A stretch of 64,000 nucleotides of DNA from Gemmatimonadales bacterium (GTDB taxonomy: Bacteria; Gemmatimonadota; Gemmatimonadetes; Longimicrobiales; Gaopeijiaceae), in NCBI GenBank assembly GCA_007692665.1, contig REBP01000078.1:1-64000 (forward strand). The letters are read 5' to 3'. The notes under the pieces were generated by a model. The model was not told where the DNA came from. It was given only the letters and a program-made list of their open reading frames with translations, and did not search any database. Position numbers and translations under genes: made by a program. Numbering within the stretch: the first letter of the stretch is position 1; every line of letters begins with the position of its first letter. Shown piece by piece: positions 34,889 through 46,880 of this stretch.

Positions 34889-35965
34889 CTACCGGGCGGG
34901 TCTCTCCGGGTCCCCCGCTTCGTCCCCCCGGAGCACACCGGACAGCACGCTGATGGCGAGTTCCACCCCGGCGTCGTCCACGTCCAGGTGGAGCACCGCC
35001 CGCAGGCGGGTGGGGCCGAAGGGAACCATGCCCACGCCGTGCTCCCGGAGCCTCGCCACGAGTTCCGAGGGCGCCATGCCGGTCCCCGACACGTCGATCA
35101 TCACCACGTTCGTCTCCGGGGCCTGGAGCCGGATCCCGGGAAGGTAGGCCACCCCCTCCGCCAGGCGCCGAGCCCGGGCGTGGTCCTCCTCGAGGCGCGC
35201 GCGGTGGTGCTCCAGGGCGTACAGTCCGGCCGCGGCGAGGAACCCCGCCTGGCGCATCTGTCCGCCGAGTCTTCGCCGGATCCGCCACCCCCGTTCCACG
35301 ACGTCGGCGGGCCCGGCCATCATGGAACCCACGGGGGCCCCGAGCCCCTTGGAGAGGCAGGTCATGACCGTGTCCACCGGCGCAGTCAGTTCCGAGGCTT
35401 CGACGCCCAGCGCCGCAGCCGCGTTCCAGAGCCTGGCGCCGTCCAGGTGGACCCGGAGTCCGGCCGCGTGGGCAACCTCGGCCACGTCGGCCACCACGCC
35501 TGCGCTCATCACCCTTCCGCCGGAGTCCAGGTGCGTGTTCTCGATGGCCAGCGCCGACACGCGGGGGTGGAAGGGCGACGCCGGCCTGAGCGCGCCGGCG
35601 ACGGTGTCGGCGGTGAGGCGGCCGTCGGGCGTGGAAATCGCGCGCAGCGTCATCCCTCCGTGCGCCGCCACGGACGATTCCTCGTAGTGAAGGAGGTGCG
35701 CCCGGGCCTCGACGAGCACCTCGGTTCCCGGCTCGCCCATGGCCAGGAGGGCCACCTGGTTGGCCATGATGCCGGAAGGAAGAAAGAGCGCCCGCTCCTT
35801 CCCGAGGAGTTCGGCCGTCCGCTCCTCGAGGGCCCGAACCGTGGGATCCTCGCCGAAGCAGTCATCGCCCACCCGGGCGCCGAGCATGGCGTCGAGCATC
35901 GCGGGGGTGGGGCGCGTCACCGTGTCGGAGCGCAGGTCCACCCGCAGTGCGCCCCCACCCGTCAT
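34889..35965 (-). CDS. ltaE: Low-specificity L-threonine aldolase
   Basis: 358 aa. PLP enzyme cleaving L-threonine or L-allo-threonine to glycine and acetaldehyde. Motifs: VDLRSDTVTRPTPAMLDAM, VGDDCFGEDPTVRALE, FLPSGIMANQ, HLDGARLWNA and the PLP lysine in CLSKGLGAPVGS. The ATG overlaps the ccmD stop by 4 bp, so the gene is translated as the last member of the ccm operon. No link between the two functions is apparent. Confidence 0.94.
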   Translation of the reverse strand: MTGGGALRVDLRSDTVTRPTPAMLDAMLGARVGDDCFGEDPTVRALEERTAELLGKERALFLPSGIMANQVALLAMGEPGTEVLVEARAHLLHYEESSVAAHGGMTLRAISTPDGRLTADTVAGALRPASPFHPRVSALAIENTHLDSGGRVMSAGVVADVAEVAHAAGLRVHLDGARLWNAAAALGVEASELTAPVDTVMTCLSKGLGAPVGSMMAGPADVVERGWRIRRRLGGQMRQAGFLAAAGLYALEHHRARLEEDHARARRLAEGVAYLPGIRLQAPETNVVMIDVSGTGMAPSELVARLREHGVGMVPFGPTRLRAVLHLDVDDAGVELAISVLSGVLRGDEAGDPERPAR

Positions 35966-36132
35966 GGCAGCGTGCGGCCCGCCGCACCCTTCGCATCCGG
36001 ATCCGTATCCAGCCCCGCCTCACGGAGCCGCGCCTCCACCCGGCCCATGCGGCGGAAGATCGCCACGGCCCATCCGAACACGAGCCCCCACGCCACGGCG
36101 TAGGCAATGAAGACATGCCAGAACTGCTGCAT
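35962..36132 (-). CDS. ccmD: CcmD-like small membrane protein
   Basis: 56 aa. A single hydrophobic helix (FIAYAVAWGLVFGWAVAIF) is followed by a basic/acidic tail (RRMGRVEARLREA), typical of the CcmD/CycX heme-export subunits. In known systems CcmD stabilises the CcmABCD complex and helps release holo-CcmE. Position right after ccmC, with the stop and start sharing one base (TGATG), supports the call more than sequence. Confidence 0.75.
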   Translation of the reverse strand: MQQFWHVFIAYAVAWGLVFGWAVAIFRRMGRVEARLREAGLDTDPDAKGAAGRTLP

Positions 36133-36857
36133 CAGGGTGCCACTCCTTCCCGCACCGGCGCGGGGGATCGGGTTGCGGCCACCGCCCGGTCCGCCGCAGC
36201 CTCGAGGCGGGCGGTTCCGTAGCGGAGGAGGTAGAGCGAGAGGAAGACCAGCGTCCAGGCCGCAAGCGCGGTGAGGACGGTGGTGAGCATGTCGGGGTGA
36301 AGCTGGGGTCCGTCGGTGCGGGCCACCACCGGCTGGGGGTGCAGGGACCGGAACCAGAGGACGCTCAGGTGGATGAGGGGGATGTTCAGCGCCCCCACGA
36401 TCCCCACCACCGCCGCGAACTTCTTCCCCTTCTCGGGGACGTCGGTGGAGTTCCGGACCATGAAGTACCCCAGGTAGATGAACCAGAGGAGGAGCGTCAG
36501 CGTGAGGCGCGGCTCCCAGGTCCACCAGGTGCCCCAGGCCAGCTTCGCCCAGAGGGGGCCGGAGGTCAGCACGATGGTCGTGAAGATCATCCCGCCCTCG
36601 GCGGCGGCCTGCGCCGCGTGGTCCAGCTTCTCGATGCCGAGCCAGAGGTAGACGGCGCTGCAGATCGCCACGATCCCGAAGGCGAAGAAGGCCACCCACG
36701 CCGCCGGCAGGTGGATGTAGAAGATCCGCTGCACGATCCCCATGGAGGCCTCGGTGGGCACCCAGAAGAAGACCTGCCAGTGAAAGAGCACGGTGAGGGC
36801 GAGCCCTGCCAGGCCCAGCACCAGCGCGCCCCACTTCACGAAACCGAGCGACATCAT
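36132..36857 (-). CDS. ccmC: Cytochrome c maturation heme-handling protein CcmC
   Basis: 241 aa. This six-TM protein transfers heme to CcmE. The tryptophan-rich loop reads AWGTWWTWEPRLT, with the usual Asp as Glu. Flanking periplasmic His (one before, one after the loop: IHLPAAW, NIPLIHLSV) match the axial ligands. C-terminal tail is Ala/Arg-rich. ATGA overlap with ccmB and one-base overlap with ccmD. Confidence 0.94.
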   Translation of the reverse strand: MMSLGFVKWGALVLGLAGLALTVLFHWQVFFWVPTEASMGIVQRIFYIHLPAAWVAFFAFGIVAICSAVYLWLGIEKLDHAAQAAAEGGMIFTTIVLTSGPLWAKLAWGTWWTWEPRLTLTLLLWFIYLGYFMVRNSTDVPEKGKKFAAVVGIVGALNIPLIHLSVLWFRSLHPQPVVARTDGPQLHPDMLTTVLTALAAWTLVFLSLYLLRYGTARLEAAADRAVAATRSPAPVREGVAP

Positions 36858-37534
36858 TCCTCCACGATGAACCGGAAGAGCGTCACCCCCGCCGCCAGGG
36901 CGATGAGGGTGAAGGCCCCGAGGATCCTCAAGGTGCCGAAGATCTCGGAGGCAGGGAAGCCCCCGAGGAGGGAGGCGGTGGCCGAGGCCCCGAACATGAC
37001 GAGGGGGACCAGGAGGGGGAAGAGGAGCACGGGCAGGAGCGTCTCGCCCATTCGCGTCCCCGCGGTGATCCCGCTGAAGAGTGTTCCCAGCGCCGAGAAC
37101 CCCGTGACGCCCAGCAGAAGCACCCCGATGAGGGGGAGGGGGTTCCGCGGCAGAACGACCTGGTAGAAGAACGCGAACACGAGCACGGTGAGCGCCGTCA
37201 CGATGGCCAGCAGGACGGCATTCGACAGCACCTTGCCCAGGTAGAGCGCCTCCCGCGGAAGGGGCGCCGCCAGGAGTCCCTGGAACGCCCCGTCCTCCTT
37301 CTCGAGCTCGAAGGTCCGGCCCAGCCCCAGGAGCCCCGCCAGGATCAGCGTCATCCAGATCAGCCCCGCGGCGATGCTCCCCGGGTGCACGACGGTGCGG
37401 TCCACGGCGTAGTTGAACAGGAGCGCCGTGAGCACCACGAAGGCCCCCATGGCCGCCAGCCGCTCCCGGGTGCGGAGTTCCACCTGCAGGTCCTTCCGGG
37501 CCACGACCCAGGCCAGCACCAGCGTGCCTTTCAT
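36854..37534 (-). CDS. ccmB: Cytochrome c maturation ABC permease CcmB
   Basis: 226 aa. Six membrane segments. It is the permease partner of CcmA. Recognisable parts: VARKDLQVELRTRERL at the N-terminus, the Glu-rich loop GLGRTFELEKEDGAFQGLLAA, and LPVLLFPLLVPLVMFGA. ATGA overlaps both neighbours, so stoichiometric translation is likely. Confidence 0.94.
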   Translation of the reverse strand: MKGTLVLAWVVARKDLQVELRTRERLAAMGAFVVLTALLFNYAVDRTVVHPGSIAAGLIWMTLILAGLLGLGRTFELEKEDGAFQGLLAAPLPREALYLGKVLSNAVLLAIVTALTVLVFAFFYQVVLPRNPLPLIGVLLLGVTGFSALGTLFSGITAGTRMGETLLPVLLFPLLVPLVMFGASATASLLGGFPASEIFGTLRILGAFTLIALAAGVTLFRFIVEE

Positions 37535-38256
37535 GATGCGGCGCCTTCCAGCTCCACCGCGCTGCGGTAGAAGCGCTCCTCCTCGCCGGCGGGGAGAGCG
37601 TCCCGCGGCCCGAGAAAGGAGAAGCGCCCCCGCGCCTGGATGGCCACCCGGTCGGCGAGGCGAACCCCTTCGGCCACCTGGTGGGTCACGAGGATCACGG
37701 CCCGGTGCCCGTCCCGGAGTTGCTGGAGCACGTCGCGGAGGAGGGCGGCGGCGTGGAGATCCAGCCCGGTAAAGGGCTCGTCCAGGAGGACCAGCGCCGG
37801 GTCGTGGAGGAGGGTCCTGGCCAGGGAGAGTCGCTGGCGCATCCCCCGCGAGAATCCGCCGGCCTGCCGGTCGGCGGCGGCGGAAAGCCCCACCCGGGCA
37901 AGCCCCTGCTCCACCCGGTCGGCCGTGTCGGCCAGGCCGTGGAGCCGCCCCCAGAAGGTCAGGTTTTCCCGGGCGGTGAGCGCCCCGTAGATGAACGTCC
38001 GGTGGGACAGGAGGCCGAGTTCGGCCCGCCACGCCGTCTGCGAGGGGTCCAGCGGGCTCCCCCGGAAGTGGATCTCGCCCGACGTGGGGTGAAGCGTGCC
38101 GGACAGGAGGCCCAGAAGCGTCGACTTCCCCGCCCCGTTCGGTCCGAGGATCGTCAGCGTCTCGCCGGCCTCCAGGCTGAACGACACCCCGTCCACCGCC
38201 CGCACGGCACCGAAGCTCCGGACCAGGGCCCGGGCTTCGAGGAGGGGCGGGGTCAA
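37531..38256 (-). CDS. ccmA: Cytochrome c maturation ATPase CcmA
   Basis: 241 aa. It starts at a TTG overlapping the previous stop (TTGA), chosen because no ATG or GTG fits the N-terminal end of the ABC domain. Walker A ILGPNGAGKST, Q-loop region GLLSHRTFIYGAL, signature FSRGMRQRLSLARTLL, Walker B ALVLLDEPFTGLD and the H-loop VTHQVAEG are all intact. It powers release of holo-CcmE with CcmB, C and D. Confidence 0.93.
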   Translation of the reverse strand: MTPPLLEARALVRSFGAVRAVDGVSFSLEAGETLTILGPNGAGKSTLLGLLSGTLHPTSGEIHFRGSPLDPSQTAWRAELGLLSHRTFIYGALTARENLTFWGRLHGLADTADRVEQGLARVGLSAAADRQAGGFSRGMRQRLSLARTLLHDPALVLLDEPFTGLDLHAAALLRDVLQQLRDGHRAVILVTHQVAEGVRLADRVAIQARGRFSFLGPRDALPAGEEERFYRSAVELEGAAS

Positions 38257-38743
38257 GCCGGGGGACCCCCGGAGGCCGGGCTCCCGGATGCCGACGCGGG
38301 CGTCACGGCGGACCCGCACTCCCCGCAGAAGCGGCTGGCCCGAGGGTTCGGATGGCCGCACTGCATGCAGATCGCGCCGTGGCGAATGGAGGCCCGGAGC
38401 GCCGCGATTTCGGCTTCGACGTCGGCCTGCGCGGCGGAGGCCCTGGCCCCGGAGCGGCCGGCGCGCCCTGCCGACGTGGCCAGTTCGCGAGCCTCGTCGT
38501 CCAGCGCCGCCAGCGCTTCCGCCGAGACCTGGGCCTTGAGTGCCCGGTAGTCGGTCTCGTCCAGCTTCCCGGCGTGGAAGTCGTACTCCACGTCGCGAAG
38601 CGAGAGGAGCGCCATGCGCTTCCGGTGCTGCACGTCGGTGACTTCGTCGTCCATGGCGCCCATGGGCGCCGCCTTCCCGGTGAGGAGGGGGTGGAAGATT
38701 GCCGCCACGGCTCCAACGGTGAGGAGGATCGCCAGGACCAGGG

Positions 38744-38747
<4 letters not shown>
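38253..38747 (-). CDS. CcmI-like protein with a zinc ribbon
   Basis: 164 aa. An N-terminal membrane helix (LVLAILLTVGAVAAIFHPLL) is followed by a helical stretch LLSLRDVEYDFHAGKLDETDY and RALKAQ, which matches the N-terminal cytosolic or membrane-proximal part of CcmI. The C-terminal part carries CMQCG and FCGECG, a four-Cys zinc ribbon not present in classic CcmI. The TPR domain of CcmI is missing. Its position between ccmF and ccmA with 4-bp overlaps on both sides ties it to cytochrome c maturation. Confidence 0.75.
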
Positions 38748-40881
<2,134 letters not shown>

Positions 40882-40885
<4 letters not shown>

Positions 40886-41367
40886 GCGATGCCTCCACCC
40901 CCGGGCTCGACGCCTTCAGCCGACTGCAGGGTCACCTTGTCGGAGGCGTACTCGCTCTCGTCGGGCATGGCCTCGTACCGGCTCCCGCACTTCGTCAGGA
41001 CTTCCGTGGCCTCGAAGACCCCGTTCCCCATGTACCGCCCTTCCATGACAACCTCCACTTCGTCATTGAAGGTATCGGGAATCGGATGTCTGAAGTGCAC
41101 GGTGAGGATGACATCGGGTGCCGCGGCATCGAACACCTCGAAGGTGTGCAGAAGCTCGTCGTTCGCGGACCGGTAGCTTCCCTGCACGACGCTTCCGCTG
41201 ACCCGCACGCCACGTTCCTGGAGCATGGGATCGACGTCCACCCGGGCCATGAGCTCGGTGGGGGTCATGTAGTAGACCATCGTCTCGGAGATGCCGGTCC
41301 AGATGAGCCAGGTCACCACTGCGGCGACACCGACGAGGCCGGTGAAGAAGCGTCGATCCTTGCGCAT
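40882..41367 (-). CDS. ccmE: Heme chaperone CcmE, CxxxY variant
   Basis: 161 aa. One N-terminal membrane anchor (GLVGVAAVVTWLIWTGI), then an OB-fold periplasmic domain (RVSGSVVQGS, VHFRHPIPDTF, VVMEGRYMGNGVFEATEVL). In most bacteria the loop after this is LxKHDENY, with heme bound to the His. Here it is LTKCGSRYEAM, with Cys127 in place of the His and Tyr131 kept. This CxxxY form is the one described for natural systems that also lack CcmG and CcmH. ATG 41367 follows the best promoter-like pair of this region. Confidence 0.93.
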
Positions 41368-41431
41368 GGAACGATCCCGGAAAAGGAGTCGGAGGGGCAA
41401 CGCGGCGGGATGGCCGGTGCTCCCCGCATCC

Positions 41432-41460
41432 AACATACAGGGTGGGGGCCGTCGGTTCAA
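41432..41460 (-). promoter_or_regulatory. Candidate promoter of the ccm-ltaE operon
   Basis: On the minus strand TTGAAC (41455-41460) and TATGTT (41432-41437) are separated by 17 bp, about 65 bp upstream of the ccmE ATG, in the only non-coding gap before the eight overlapping genes. Confidence 0.6.
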
Positions 41461-41542
41461 ACCCGCCATCCCCCCCGGCGTTCCCCGGGGGCTTCCCCGC
41501 GGACCGCGGACGGCCGTCTCGCCCGCTCCCGGACGGTCCCCG

Positions 41543-42673
41543 TCAGATCGTCGGCAACGCCCCGAAGGCAATGGCACCCACGCCGTCGGTGTCTCCCGTG
41601 ACGGCCCTCCTGTGGTAGTCCAGCTGGCCCAGGTGGTAGGCGGTGTGGGCGAGGAGGTGGAGAAGCACCAGTCGCGCGCGCACCCTCCGCTCCGCGAGAT
41701 CCCCACCGGGGAGGGCTCCCGGCCACGGGTCGTCCAGGGTTTCGGGGCGCAGGGCCCCGAGCGCCGTTTCCACCGCCATCCGCGCGTCCACGAGTTCCGC
41801 GGCAAGTTCCGCGCGGGAGAGATCCCGCCGTCCGAACTCCCCCTCCCGGTCCCGTTCGTAGCCGCTCCCGCCCAGCACCGCCCCCACGAAGTGTCGCAGG
41901 TTCCCGGCCAGGTGAAGGGCCAGCGTGCCACCGGAATTCGGCCACTCCGCGCGAGCCGCCCAGGGCGACCCGTCGTCGGGGTAGGCCAGGACCTGCCGCT
42001 CCACGGCAGAGATCTCGCGCCGGAGGAGCTGGGCGAGATCAAGGTTCTCGTCCCCCGGTGCCGATCCCGACCCGGGGGTCGGAACCGGGAAACGGTACGG
42101 ACGACCGGCGCGCTCCAGGAGACGGACGAGCAGGGGAACCGAGAGCCCCACCACCGTCGTGAAGTCTCCGTCGATCCCTTCCACGAGGGCCCCGCCCAGC
42201 CCCTGGATACCGTAGGCGCCGGCCTTGTCCATGGGTTCGCCGGTGGCGGCGTAGTTCCGGGCGGTGGTGCGGTCGAACGCACGAAACCGCACCCGGGTCA
42301 CGCGCACACCGCTCTTCACGGTGCCCTCGGGGCCGACCAGCGCGAGGCCCGTGGCCACGCGGTGCTCCCGACCCTGGAGCGCGAGAAGCATCTGCACGGC
42401 CTCGGCGGCGTCGGCGGGCTTCTCCAGCACCCGGTCGTCCACCGCCACCGTCGTGTCACCGGCCAGCACCCAGGCCTCGGGATGGAGGGCCCGCACCGCA
42501 CCGGCCTTTTCCCGGGCCATCCGCTCGACGTAGCCCTCCGGCGCCTCGCCCCGGCGCCGCGTCTCCTCGATTTTCGCCGGCACGACCCGGTGGGCGATTC
42601 CCAGGGTCCGGAGGATCTCGGCACGGCGCGGGGAGGCGGAGGCGAGCAGGAGGGGGGTATCGGGAACATTCAT
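41543..42673 (-). CDS. Maf-like nucleotide pyrophosphatase fused to a DinB-like domain
   Basis: 376 aa. Residues 1-195 are Maf (nucleoside triphosphate pyrophosphatase): [23 protein letters not shown] and [16 protein letters not shown] Pro/Gly/Asp linker (~196-209) leads to residues ~210-376, a DinB/YfiT-like four-helix domain with three metal-binding His: H254 (ALHLAGNL), H343 and H347 in [15 protein letters not shown]. No Met and no plausible ribosome site lies at the join, so the fusion seems real. Maf enzymes remove modified or wrong nucleotides; DinB-like domains often act in thiol-dependent transferases. Start overlaps the dtd stop as ATGA. Confidence 0.88.
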   Translation of the reverse strand: MNVPDTPLLLASASPRRAEILRTLGIAHRVVPAKIEETRRRGEAPEGYVERMAREKAGAVRALHPEAWVLAGDTTVAVDDRVLEKPADAAEAVQMLLALQGREHRVATGLALVGPEGTVKSGVRVTRVRFRAFDRTTARNYAATGEPMDKAGAYGIQGLGGALVEGIDGDFTTVVGLSVPLLVRLLERAGRPYRFPVPTPGSGSAPGDENLDLAQLLRREISAVERQVLAYPDDGSPWAARAEWPNSGGTLALHLAGNLRHFVGAVLGGSGYERDREGEFGRRDLSRAELAAELVDARMAVETALGALRPETLDDPWPGALPGGDLAERRVRARLVLLHLLAHTAYHLGQLDYHRRAVTGDTDGVGAIAFGALPTI

Positions 42674-43224
42674 GCGGGGTCCTCGGAATCCGTCGAAGGG
42701 ACACCCTCTTCGGGTGCCCCGGGAGTACTGTCGCTCAGGGCAGGATGCCGAAACCCGCCGGCGAGGGAAACCTCTCCGGTCTCGCGTTCGAGAACCAGCG
42801 TCACCGGTCCGTCGTTCACCAGGGCCACGTCCATCATGGCGCCGAACTCCCCCGTTTCCACCGGCCCCGGCACCCTGGCGCGGAGAAGCGCGACGAAGCG
42901 GTCGTAGAGGGGGATGGCCTCTTCGGGGCGCGCCGCGGCCGTGAACGACGGGCGCCTGCCCTTCCGCGCATCCCCGTAGAGGGTGAACTGGCTCACCACC
43001 AGGATCCCGCCATCGGCCTCGTTCAGGGAACGGTTCATCCTTCCTTCGTCGTCGGGGAAGATGCGGAGCCCCGTGACCTTGTCGGCCATCCATTCGAGTT
43101 CCGCCGCGGAGTCTCCAGGCGTGAACCCCACCAGCAGAAGGAGTCCAGGCCCCTCGATGGACCCGGCAACCCGCCCCTCGATGGTCACCGACGCACGGGA
43201 GACGCGCTGCAGTATGACCCTCAC
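42670..43224 (-). CDS. dtd: D-aminoacyl-tRNA deacylase
   Basis: 184 aa, GTG start. It removes D-amino acids from mischarged tRNAs. Motifs: [14 protein letters not shown] at the N-terminus, the catalytic [17 protein letters not shown] and the C-terminal [10 protein letters not shown]. The C-terminal ~35 residues are Ser/Pro-rich and not conserved. It starts 16 bp after glmS and overlaps maf, so glmS-dtd-maf is probably one transcript. Confidence 0.96.
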   Translation of the reverse strand: MRVILQRVSRASVTIEGRVAGSIEGPGLLLLVGFTPGDSAAELEWMADKVTGLRIFPDDEGRMNRSLNEADGGILVVSQFTLYGDARKGRRPSFTAAARPEEAIPLYDRFVALLRARVPGPVETGEFGAMMDVALVNDGPVTLVLERETGEVSLAGGFRHPALSDSTPGAPEEGVPSTDSEDPA

Positions 43225-43240
43225 GAGGCGCCCTTGCCCC

Positions 43241-45079
43241 CTACTCGACCGTGACCGACTTGGCCAGGTTCCGGGGCTGGTCCACGTCACACCCCCGGAG
43301 GAGGGCGATGTGGTAGGCCAGGAGCTGGAGGGGGATGACCGTGAGGATCGGCAGGAGTGCCGGGTGCGTCTCGGGGATCTGGATGAAGTGATCCACGATG
43401 CCCAGCAGCTCTTCGGCCCCGTTGTTCACCACGGCGATGACCTGTCCGTCCCGCGCCTTCACCTCCTCGATGTTCGAGACCACCTTGTGGTACACGCCGT
43501 CCCGGGGCGCGAGGAACACCACCGGCATGTTCTCGTCGATGAGGGCGATGGGGCCGTGCTTCATCTCGGCGGCCGGGTAGCCCTCGGCGTGGATATAGCT
43601 CACTTCCTTGAGCTTGAGGGCACCCTCGAGGGCCACGGGAAACTGGTAGCCGCGCCCGAGGTAGAGGACGTTCGGGGCATCCTGGTAGACCTTGGCCAGC
43701 TCGCGGATTCGGTCGTTCTGCTGCAGGATCTCGGTGACCTGCCCGGGAAGCGCCTGGAGGGCCGCCACCAGCTTCCGGCCTTCGAGAATGGAGAGGCTCC
43801 GGCGGCGCGCCATGTAGAGCGTGAAGAGCGCGAGGGCCGCGACCTGGCTCGTGAAGGCCTTGGTGGAGGCGACGCCGATCTCGGGGCCGGCGTGGAGGTG
43901 GACCCCGAAGTCGGTCTCCCGGGCGATGGTGCTGCCCACCGTGTTCACGATTCCCATGACCTTGGCCCCGCGTCGCCTCGCCTCACGGAGCGCCGCCAGG
44001 GTGTCCGCGGTCTCGCCGGACTGGGAGATCACGATGACGAGGGTCTTCTCGTCCACCACCGGGTTCTTGTACCGGAATTCGGAGGCGTATTCCACCTTGG
44101 TGGGGATGCGGGCGAGTTCCTCCAGCATGTATTCGCCGATGAGTGCCGAGTGCCAGGAGGTTCCGCAGGCGGTGAGCACGATGCGCTCGATCCCCTGGAG
44201 ATCCGCATCGGACACCGTCACCCCGCCCAGGCGCGCCGCGCCCTCCTCCTCCAGCAGCCTGCCCCGCATCACGTCTTCCAGGGAGCGGGGCTGCTCGAAG
44301 ATCTCCTTGAGCATGAAGTGCTCGAAGCCGCCCTTCTCGATGGCCTCCAGGTCCCAGGTCACCCGGTGGACCTGGCGCTGCACCGGCCCCTGCCGCAGGT
44401 GGTAGGTCCGGTAGCCGTCCGGGGTCAGGACGGCGTAGTCGCCGTCGTCGAGGTAGACCACGTTCCGGGTGTGGGCGATGACCGCAGCCGCGTCGGATCC
44501 GACCAGGACCTCGCCGTCGTTCCCCACGCCCAGAAGAAGCGGCGAGCCGTTTCGGGCCACCACGATCTTGTTCGGATCCCGGGAACTCACCACGGCGATT
44601 CCGTAGGCGCCGATCACCTGTTCGAGGGCCTTCGCCACCGCGTCTTCCAGCGTGCCGCCCTTGACCCAGAGGCGGTCCACCAGGTGTACGACCACCTCGG
44701 TGTCGGTTTCGCTCCGGAAGACCACGCCCTCGGCCTGCAGCTTGGTGCGGAGGGTGCCGGCGTTCTCGATGATCCCGTTGTGGACGAGGGCAATCGATCC
44801 GTCGGCGCTGGTGTGCGGATGCGCGTTGTCCCGGGTCGGGGGGCCGTGCGTGGCCCAGCGGGTGTGCCCGATGCCGCAGGTCCCGGCGGGGCGGTCCACG
44901 GCGATGGCCCGGTCGAGTTCGTCGAGTTTCCCGGCCCGCTTCACGGTGTGGAGATCGCCGTCCGGTCCGAGGATCGTGATTCCGGCCGAGTCATACCCCC
45001 GATATTCCAGCCGCCGAAGCCCTTCGACAAGAAGTCCCGACGCCTGTCTCGGCCCCACGTATCCCACAATTCCGCACAT
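43241..45079 (-). CDS. glmS: Glutamine-fructose-6-phosphate aminotransferase
   Basis: 612 aa. It makes glucosamine-6-phosphate for peptidoglycan. The N-terminal glutaminase begins MCGIVGYVG with catalytic Cys2 (Cys1 after Met removal), [13 protein letters not shown] and GHTRWATHG follow, and the C-terminal SIS domains carry [17 protein letters not shown] and the terminal KSVTVE. The Shine-Dalgarno (AAAGGGAG) is about 6 bases before the ATG. I looked for the glmS ribozyme in the upstream 193 bp and saw none. Confidence 0.98.
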   Translation of the reverse strand: MCGIVGYVGPRQASGLLVEGLRRLEYRGYDSAGITILGPDGDLHTVKRAGKLDELDRAIAVDRPAGTCGIGHTRWATHGPPTRDNAHPHTSADGSIALVHNGIIENAGTLRTKLQAEGVVFRSETDTEVVVHLVDRLWVKGGTLEDAVAKALEQVIGAYGIAVVSSRDPNKIVVARNGSPLLLGVGNDGEVLVGSDAAAVIAHTRNVVYLDDGDYAVLTPDGYRTYHLRQGPVQRQVHRVTWDLEAIEKGGFEHFMLKEIFEQPRSLEDVMRGRLLEEEGAARLGGVTVSDADLQGIERIVLTACGTSWHSALIGEYMLEELARIPTKVEYASEFRYKNPVVDEKTLVIVISQSGETADTLAALREARRRGAKVMGIVNTVGSTIARETDFGVHLHAGPEIGVASTKAFTSQVAALALFTLYMARRRSLSILEGRKLVAALQALPGQVTEILQQNDRIRELAKVYQDAPNVLYLGRGYQFPVALEGALKLKEVSYIHAEGYPAAEMKHGPIALIDENMPVVFLAPRDGVYHKVVSNIEEVKARDGQVIAVVNNGAEELLGIVDHFIQIPETHPALLPILTVIPLQLLAYHIALLRGCDVDQPRNLAKSVTVE

Positions 45080-45272
45080 CCGCTACTCCCTTTGTTCGTG
45101 GCTGGATCCGCCCCATGTCGGCCGATCCGCTGAACCGGCACCCCTTTCCGGGGGCCGGGATCGATTTCCCGTCGTGCCTTCTCCACACACCTGTCGCGCA
45201 ACCGCGTCGGCTCGGAGGCCGTTCGCCCTCCCCCGTTCAACCCGCAAGGGCCAGGCCGCCGGCCTGCCCCCC

Positions 45273-46682
45273 TCAGCCGAGGCGCTGCGCCTGAAGCGCC
45301 TCCCGCCCGGCGGCCACGAGTTCCCGGGCGTGTGCCTCGGTCCGCCCCTCGGCGATGAAGCGCACCACGGGCTCGGTCCCCGAGGGCCTCACGTGCAGCC
45401 AGGCCCCGTCGTCGGGCCACGCCAGGCGCAGCCCGTCCGCCGTGTCCACCTCCGGAGCCGGCAGGGCCTCGCGGAGGGCGTCGTACCCGGCGCTCACCCG
45501 ATCCCGGGGAAAGGCCGTCTTTTCCTTGACGATATGGTACCGGGGCCATGCGTCCACCGCGTCGGCGAGCGACCCTCCCGTGTCCACCAGGTGCTGAAGG
45601 AGGAGCGCAACGCCCACGGGCGCATCGCGGGTGAAGTGGAGCGCCGGAAGGATGATCCCCCCGTTCCCCTCGCCACCCACGACAGCGTTCTCGGTCTGCA
45701 TGCGCCGTGCCACGTTGATCTCTCCCACCGGCGCCCGGTGGCAGGGGGCCCCGTGGGACGCGGCTACATCCTCCACGACCCGGCTGGTGGAGAGGTTCGT
45801 GACCACCGGGCCGCGCTCCCGGCGAAGCACCACGTCCGCGCATAGTGCAAGGGTGAGGTCCTCCCCCAGGGGCCGTCCGGTGCCGTCCACGAGCGAAAGC
45901 CGGTCCACGTCCGGATCCACGGCGAAGCCCAACTCCGCCCCCGAGGTCCGGACCAGGTCGCCCAGGTCGCCCAGGTTCGCCGCCGTCGGTTCCGGATCCC
46001 GCGGGAAGTGCCCGTCCGGCTCGAGCCCGATCCCGTGGACCTCGCACCCCAGCGCTTCGAGCAGCCGGGGCACCATGCGTCCGCCGGCGCCGTGAACACA
46101 GTCCAGCGCAATGCGGAATCTCCGGGCCCGGATCGCCTCCAGCTCCAGGTACGGCAGCGCCAGGATCCGCTCCAGGTGCCGGTCGATGGCGCCCTCGTCC
46201 TCCCGGACGCCCCCCAGCGCATCCCATTCCGCCCTGGGGATCTCCCGTTCCCTCATGAAGGCCAGGTACCGCGTCATCCGGTCGCCGTCCAGGAAGGTCC
46301 CGTCGCCCCCGGCGAACTTGAAGGCGTTCCACTGGGCGGGATTGTGGCTCGCCGTGATCCCGAGGGCCCCTGCGGCGCCGTGATGCCCGATGGAGAGGAG
46401 CAGGGTCGGGGTCGGGGCCACGCCGATGTTGACCACATCGACGCCCACCGACTGGAGGCCCGCCTCCGCCGCCCGCACGATCATCGCCCCGCTGGTGCGC
46501 GAGTCCCGCCCCAGGAGCACGGTGAGCCGCTCCCCTCCCGCCTCCTCGCCCGCCTCCTCGAGAAGAAAGGCGCCGAACCCGGCGGCGAGGGTCGTCATGA
46601 GTTCCGGTGTCAGGACGTCGCCGACGGTGCCGCGGAAGCCGGAAACGCTGACCATGAGGCCTGCGGGAAAGGTGAGGGGCAT
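45273..46682 (-). CDS. glmM: Phosphoglucosamine mutase
   Basis: 469 aa. Alpha-D-phosphohexomutase family: N-terminal SVSGFRGTVGD, the phosphoserine loop ALGITASHNPAQWNAFK, the metal loop VDPDVDRLSLVDGTG, sugar loop VVGGEGNGGIIL and phosphate loop RPSGTEPVVRF. Called glmM because it directly precedes glmS and no other mutase is near; a phosphomannomutase role is not excluded from sequence alone. glmM and glmS catalyse consecutive steps in reverse order of the pathway. Confidence 0.9.
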   Translation of the reverse strand: MPLTFPAGLMVSVSGFRGTVGDVLTPELMTTLAAGFGAFLLEEAGEEAGGERLTVLLGRDSRTSGAMIVRAAEAGLQSVGVDVVNIGVAPTPTLLLSIGHHGAAGALGITASHNPAQWNAFKFAGGDGTFLDGDRMTRYLAFMREREIPRAEWDALGGVREDEGAIDRHLERILALPYLELEAIRARRFRIALDCVHGAGGRMVPRLLEALGCEVHGIGLEPDGHFPRDPEPTAANLGDLGDLVRTSGAELGFAVDPDVDRLSLVDGTGRPLGEDLTLALCADVVLRRERGPVVTNLSTSRVVEDVAASHGAPCHRAPVGEINVARRMQTENAVVGGEGNGGIILPALHFTRDAPVGVALLLQHLVDTGGSLADAVDAWPRYHIVKEKTAFPRDRVSAGYDALREALPAPEVDTADGLRLAWPDDGAWLHVRPSGTEPVVRFIAEGRTEAHARELVAAGREALQAQRLG

Positions 46683-46880
46683 GCTTCGGCCGCTGGGTTC
46701 GGGTGAGGAGGTGAAGACAGGAGTGGCGCGCGGAGCGCGGAAGGCGGAGGATCTGGCGGGGCGGGTGGTCGAGTACCTGCTCCGGGGCGTCGACGAGCGG
46801 CATCAGGCGACGACCCCGGACCCCGGAGCGCGACGAACGCATTGCACCCCGCGTTCACGACGCACGAAAGATGCCCCGGG

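Noticed and set aside
45080-45272. A glmS ribozyme upstream of glmS
   Set aside because: No conserved core sequence or P1/P2 pairing was seen, and the ribozyme is mainly known from Firmicutes.
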